Assembly: GCA_964552205.1 (NCBI GenBank)
Contig: CAZKFT010000002.1
Coordinates: 52,111-116,110, forward strand
DNA: 64,000 nucleotides
Source: JAIVGZ01 sp964552205
GTDB taxonomy: Bacteria > Pseudomonadota > Gammaproteobacteria > Natronospirales > JAIVGZ01
Reading direction: 5' to 3'
The position numbers were made by a program, and so were the translations under genes. A model generated the notes under the pieces. That model did no database searches. It worked only from the letters and a program-made list of their open reading frames with translations, and was not told where the DNA came from. Positions 60,344-64,000 of this stretch are shown one piece after another (the stretch's first letter is position 1; every line of letters begins with the position of its first letter).

Positions 60344-63300
60344 ATGTTGCGGCGGTAGCGACCGCCGACCTCGTAAAGGGCACCGGAAATCTGTCCCAAT
60401 GAGCAGACTTTCACGGTATCCAGCAACTCCTCGAATATATTGCCACCGGTGCGAGCAACCTGTTGCAGACGCTCGAGTGCTGCCGGCGCTTCGCCCGCAT
60501 GCCGCTCATGGAAGGCCATGATGGCCTGCAACTGCTGCTGCTTTTCATCTTCCGTGGAACGAATCAACTGCGCTTCCACCTGAATTTCTGCTTCGCCACC
60601 CTCGGCTTGGAATGTGTTCACGCCGACTAAGGGCAAGCGTCCGTCGTGCTTCAGCGCCTCGTAGTAGAGACTCTCTTCCTGGATCTTGCCGCGCTGGTAC
60701 ATGGTTTCCATGGCACCCAGGACGCCGCCACGTTCGGAGATGCGTTCGAATTCCCGGTACACCGCCTCCTCGACCAGGTCCGTGAGCTCTTCGATGATGA
60801 ACGCGCCCTGCAAGGGATTTTCGTTCTTGTTCAAGCCAAGTTCACGGTTGATGATGAGCTGGATGGCCAGCGCTCTCCGTACGGATTCTTCTGTGGGCGT
60901 GGTGATCGCCTCGTCATAGGCGTTGGTGTGCAGAGAGTTGCAGTTGTCGTACAGCGCGTACAGCGCTTGTAGCGTCGTACGGATGTCATTGAACTGGATT
61001 TCCTGCGCGTGCAGGGACCGGCCGGAAGTCTGGATGTGATATTTCAACATCTGGCTTCGGGGTCCAGCGCCATAACGCTCGCGCATCGCACGCGCCCAGA
61101 TACGGCGGGCGACGCGGCCGATGACGGCGTACTCCGGATCCATCCCGTTACTGAAGAAGAAGCTCAGGTTCGGCGCGAACTCGTCGACTTCCATGCCGCG
61201 TGCCAGGTAATACTCGACGATGGTGAAGCCATTCGCGAGCGTGAAGGCAAGCTGGCTGATGGGATTCGCACCGGCTTCAGCGATGTGATATCCGGAGATG
61301 GATACGCTGTAGAAATTGCGGACCTGATTGGCGCTGAAGTGGGCTTGCACATCCCCCATCATGCGCAGTGCAAAATCGGTGGAGAAAATGCAGGTGTTCT
61401 GCGCCTGATCTTCCTTGAGGATGTCTGCCTGCACCGTCCCGCGCACCTGGGACATCGCTTCCGCCTTGAGCTTCGCGTAGGTTGCCGCATCCACCAGCCG
61501 GTCGCCCGGGATGCCCAGCGTGCCGAGACCAAATCCGTCGCTTCCACGCGGAAGGTCCCCGGTATAGGACGGCAGTGGGTGCTTGCCGAAGGATTTCTTC
61601 GCTTTCGCCAGCGCACTGTCCCAATCCCCCGATGCCTTCAGCGTACGCTCGATGTGCTGATCCACCGCCGCGTTCATGTACATGGCCAGGATGAAGGGCG
61701 CAGGCCCGTTGATGGTCATGGATACCGAGGTCGTCGGCGAACACAAATCGAAGCCCGAATACAGCTTCTTCATGTCATCCACGGTGGCGATGGATACGCC
61801 GGAGTTGCCGATGCGGCCGTAGATATCTGGGCGCGCATCGGGGTCTTCCCCGTATAGGGTCACGGAATCGAATGCGGTCGAAAGGCGGGTCGCCGGCTGG
61901 CCCTCGGCGACATAGTGGAAGCGGCGGTTGGTGCGCTCCGGCGTACCTTCTCCCGCGAACATGCGTGCAGGGTCTTCCTGCAAGCGACGGTAAGGATAGA
62001 CACCAGCGGTGTAGGGGTAATGCCCAGGCAGGTTTTCCTGCATGAGGAAGCGCAGGATGTCACCCCAGTCCCGGCTACGAGGGACAGCAATCTTGGGCAC
62101 CTTCAGGTGCGACAGGGTTTCCGTGTAGTTGTCACCCGTGATGTCCTTGCCGCGAACCTTGTAGGAGTAGGTGTCTGAGCGCACCGAATCCACCAGCCGC
62201 GGCCATCCCTTGAGCAGCTTGATACCTTCGGCGCCTATCGCCTCCAGCGACTCGTTGTACCGCTCCACCAGAACTTGCGCCCCTGCACCTTCCGAATCTC
62301 CAAGTTCCTCCAAAGGCTCAGGTAACTTCACCCCCAACACCCCCAGCGCCTCATACAGCGAGTGCGCCAGGCTTGCAGCATCCGCGCGGTGAGCGATTTC
62401 CGTATGAACCCCCCGCCCCTGTTCGGCAATCTCCGCCAGATAGCGCACGCGCTGGGGTGGAATGAGCGCGGTCCGCCCACTGCCCTCGACCGGAAGCTCC
62501 AACGACGGCGTCCAGCGAGCAGGATCCAGATTCAGCTTTGCCACCATGCGCGACAGGAGTGCGCCGAACAATCGGTTCACACCCGGGTCGTTGAACTGAC
62601 TGGCGATGGTCGGGAACACCGGGACCTCGTCATCCGGCATCTTGAAAGCCTTACGATTGCGTTTCCATTGCTTGCGCACATCACGCAGCGCGTCCTCCGC
62701 ACCGCGTTTCTCGAACTTGTTCAGCACCACCACTTCGGCGAAGTCGAGCATGTCGATCTTCTCGAGCTGGCTTGCGGCGCCATAATCGGAGGTCATGACA
62801 TAAACCGGAAAATCAACTAAATCAACGACTTCTGAATCACTCTGACCGATTCCGGCGGTCTCGACGATGATCAACCCGAAGCCACAGGCCTTGAGGAACT
62901 GAATGGTGTCCGTGAGCACTTCGCTGGTGGCAAGGTGGGCGCGTCGAGTGGCGATTGAGCGCATGAAGATGCGGCCGTCGCTGAGGCTGTTCATTCGGAT
63001 GCGGTCACCAAGCAGCGCACCGCCGGTGCGTCTGCGTGTCGGATCTACGGCGAGCACAGCGATGTCCAGATCCGGGAAGGCGGCGCGGAAACGGTTCAGC
63101 AGTTCATCGGTGAGACTGGACTTGCCGGCACCTCCGGTTCCGGTGATTCCGAGCACCGGTGGCGTATTCGAGGTCTCGCGCCAAGCGCGCCGCATGACAT
63201 CCATGGAGCGGTCGTTGCTGTCGCCTGCGCTGCGTTCCAGCAGGGAAATCATGCGGCCGATTTCAGGGTAGTCGCGCGGTCCGGGTTTGCCAGGTTGGGT

Positions 63301-63768
63301 CACCGGTCGGTCCCAAGCCCGGATTCGGTCGAAGACATCCCCGATCATGCCGTCGAGACCCATGCGCATTCCATCGTCCGGCGTGTACACCTTCTCCACC
63401 CCGTAGGTTTCCAATTCCGCAATCTCGGCCGGAGCGATGGTTCCACCACCCCCTACCACGACGCGTATATGTTCTGCGCCGGCTTCGCGCAGCATGTCCA
63501 CCATGTATTTGAAATACTCCATGTGGCCGCCTTGGTAAGAACTGACGGCGATGCCGTCGGCGTCCTCATGCAAGGCGGCCTGCACGATCTCCGCCACCGC
63601 GCGGTTGTGCCCCAAATGGACCACTTCCGCGCCATGGGATTGGAGCAAGCGGCGGATGATGTTGATGGCGGCATCGTGGCCATCGAACAGGGACGCGGCC
63701 GTAATGAACCGCAGCGGGACCTCTCCCGCCCGTTCCAGGCCCGACAATGGCTCGGCGACTGTTGACAT
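60340..63768 (-). CDS. icmF: Fused isobutyryl-CoA mutase (IcmF)
   Basis: 1142-residue fusion. Residues about 18-150 are the B12-binding domain (SLFDGHDAAINIIRRLLQ, cobalt-ligand His). Residues about 205-430 are a MeaB-like G-protein chaperone (GITGTGGAGKSSLTDELLNR, NKFEKRGAEDA). Residues about 560-1140 are the mutase TIM barrel (YSGFDLCSPTTSVSMTINGP, QTSGRSLHAQEIQFNDIRTT). IcmF interconverts isobutyryl-CoA and n-butyryl-CoA with adenosylcobalamin. Substrate choice versus methylmalonyl-CoA cannot be settled here, but the fused order is that of IcmF. TATAAT lies 6 nt before the ATG with no Shine-Dalgarno. Confidence 0.95.
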   Translation of the reverse strand: MSTVAEPLSGLERAGEVPLRFITAASLFDGHDAAINIIRRLLQSHGAEVVHLGHNRAVAEIVQAALHEDADGIAVSSYQGGHMEYFKYMVDMLREAGAEHIRVVVGGGGTIAPAEIAELETYGVEKVYTPDDGMRMGLDGMIGDVFDRIRAWDRPVTQPGKPGPRDYPEIGRMISLLERSAGDSNDRSMDVMRRAWRETSNTPPVLGITGTGGAGKSSLTDELLNRFRAAFPDLDIAVLAVDPTRRRTGGALLGDRIRMNSLSDGRIFMRSIATRRAHLATSEVLTDTIQFLKACGFGLIIVETAGIGQSDSEVVDLVDFPVYVMTSDYGAASQLEKIDMLDFAEVVVLNKFEKRGAEDALRDVRKQWKRNRKAFKMPDDEVPVFPTIASQFNDPGVNRLFGALLSRMVAKLNLDPARWTPSLELPVEGSGRTALIPPQRVRYLAEIAEQGRGVHTEIAHRADAASLAHSLYEALGVLGVKLPEPLEELGDSEGAGAQVLVERYNESLEAIGAEGIKLLKGWPRLVDSVRSDTYSYKVRGKDITGDNYTETLSHLKVPKIAVPRSRDWGDILRFLMQENLPGHYPYTAGVYPYRRLQEDPARMFAGEGTPERTNRRFHYVAEGQPATRLSTAFDSVTLYGEDPDARPDIYGRIGNSGVSIATVDDMKKLYSGFDLCSPTTSVSMTINGPAPFILAMYMNAAVDQHIERTLKASGDWDSALAKAKKSFGKHPLPSYTGDLPRGSDGFGLGTLGIPGDRLVDAATYAKLKAEAMSQVRGTVQADILKEDQAQNTCIFSTDFALRMMGDVQAHFSANQVRNFYSVSISGYHIAEAGANPISQLAFTLANGFTIVEYYLARGMEVDEFAPNLSFFFSNGMDPEYAVIGRVARRIWARAMRERYGAGPRSQMLKYHIQTSGRSLHAQEIQFNDIRTTLQALYALYDNCNSLHTNAYDEAITTPTEESVRRALAIQLIINRELGLNKNENPLQGAFIIEELTDLVEEAVYREFERISERGGVLGAMETMYQRGKIQEESLYYEALKHDGRLPLVGVNTFQAEGGEAEIQVEAQLIRSTEDEKQQQLQAIMAFHERHAGEAPAALERLQQVARTGGNIFEELLDTVKVCSLGQISGALYEVGGRYRRNM

Positions 63769-63774
63769 TCGCGC

Positions 63775-63780
63775 ATTATA
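63775..63780 (-). promoter_or_regulatory. -10 hexamer of icmF, leaderless configuration
   Basis: Perfect TATAAT on the minus strand, GCGCGA spacer of 6 nt, then the icmF ATG. Transcription should start at the A of ATG. Confidence 0.6.
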
Positions 63781-63823
63781 CCGGACGGGTGCGGTGCCCT
63801 ACCGCCTGCCGCAGGCATTGGTC

Positions 63824-63829
63824 TATAAT
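63824..63829 (+). promoter_or_regulatory. -10 hexamer of the leucine dehydrogenase gene
   Basis: TATAAT about 68 nt before the ATG, followed by a leader that ends with AGGAGG (63885-63890) in front of the ATG. This is a conventional leadered start facing away from icmF. Confidence 0.55.
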
Positions 63830-63896
63830 CTGCGGCCTTTCAGACACCAATGGCCAGTTCGCCGGCCAGCCACCCCCCTCTACCAGGAGGCATCCG

Positions 63897-64000
63897 ATGC
63901 AATTGTTCGCGAATGTGGAAAAGATGGGCCACGAACAGGTCGTTTTTTTCCACAGCCCCAGTAACGGCCTGAAGGCCATTGTCGCCATTCACAACACGAC
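63897..64000 (+). CDS. Leucine/phenylalanine/valine dehydrogenase, N-terminal part
   Basis: The first 34 codons are in the window: MQLFANVEKMGHEQVVFFHS, then PSNGLKAIVAIHNT. This is the start of the Glu/Leu/Phe/Val dehydrogenase family, in the leucine dehydrogenase branch. It would oxidatively deaminate branched-chain amino acids, which fits the divergent icmF gene handling branched acyl-CoA. The gene continues beyond the right edge. Confidence 0.88.
   Translation, partial: MQLFANVEKMGHEQVVFFHSPSNGLKAIVAIHNT

Overview
The window is a compact, GC-rich bacterial chromosome segment. It carries about 57 intact protein genes (the first and last cut by the window edge), a kaiC split by one stop codon, two tRNA genes and a few broken genes. 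Gene content and order point to a gammaproteobacterium, most likely Lysobacterales (Xanthomonadales) or a close relative. The evidence is purL, mltF, tadA, guaA and guaB together, the chain ndk-rlmN-pilF-rodZ-hisS-yfgM-bamB-der, the chain queA-tgt-yajC-secD-secF, a DUF1820 protein beside pdxH, a DUF3450-TtpC-ExbBD-TonB-TPR system, and many REP-like palindromes beginning GTAGGAGCGG or GTGGGAGCGG. This assignment rests on recalled gene order, not on a database search.

Layout. Positions 1-7935: histidine utilisation. hutG and hutF run leftwards, hutI, hutH and a TonB-dependent receptor run rightwards, and hutU faces them. Together they encode histidine to urocanate to imidazolonepropionate to formiminoglutamate to N-formylglutamate to glutamate. 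Positions 7992-14485: a small membrane protein, purL, an MBL-fold hydrolase, DUF1820, pdxH and an MliC-like lipoprotein. Positions 14498-15428: a dead TylF-type methyltransferase, REP elements, a 99-bp direct repeat and tRNA-Ser(CGA). Positions 15479-24182: a disturbed region holding mltF, two tadA copies (one with a stop at codon 13), fragments of guaA and mltF, a family 2 glycosyltransferase, and an operon kaiC-kaiB-PAS/GAF/GGDEF/EAL whose kaiC has one in-frame TAG. Positions 24269-29389: guaA and guaB, then xseA and an M23 peptidase. Positions 29665-42737: der to ndk, an Fe-S assembly cluster (cysE, two cysteine desulfurases, a degenerate IscU, IscA), trmJ and suhB. Positions 42734-48080: Sec and queuosine genes. 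Positions 48102-53621: ECF sigma, anti-sigma and PDZ genes, tRNA-Leu(CAA), Nudix hydrolase, fdxA, dsbC, xerD and an acyltransferase. Positions 53625-58655: a TonB2/TtpC-type energy-transduction operon. Positions 58918-64000: a methyltransferase, DUF4826, fused isobutyryl-CoA mutase IcmF and the start of a leucine-type dehydrogenase, the last two suggesting branched-chain amino acid metabolism.

Three things stand out. First, a Kai-type timer operon is coupled to a c-di-GMP enzyme and appears inserted between guaA and tadA, leaving duplicated gene fragments as scars. Its kaiC is split by one amber codon although reading frame and family similarity continue to the kaiB overlap. Second, at least ten transcription-unit-leading genes have a -10-like hexamer ending 6 or 7 nt before the ATG and no Shine-Dalgarno, which predicts widespread leaderless mRNAs. 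Two divergent gene pairs have exactly 23 bp between start codons and overlapping -10 boxes. Third, a REP element sits in frame inside hutF.
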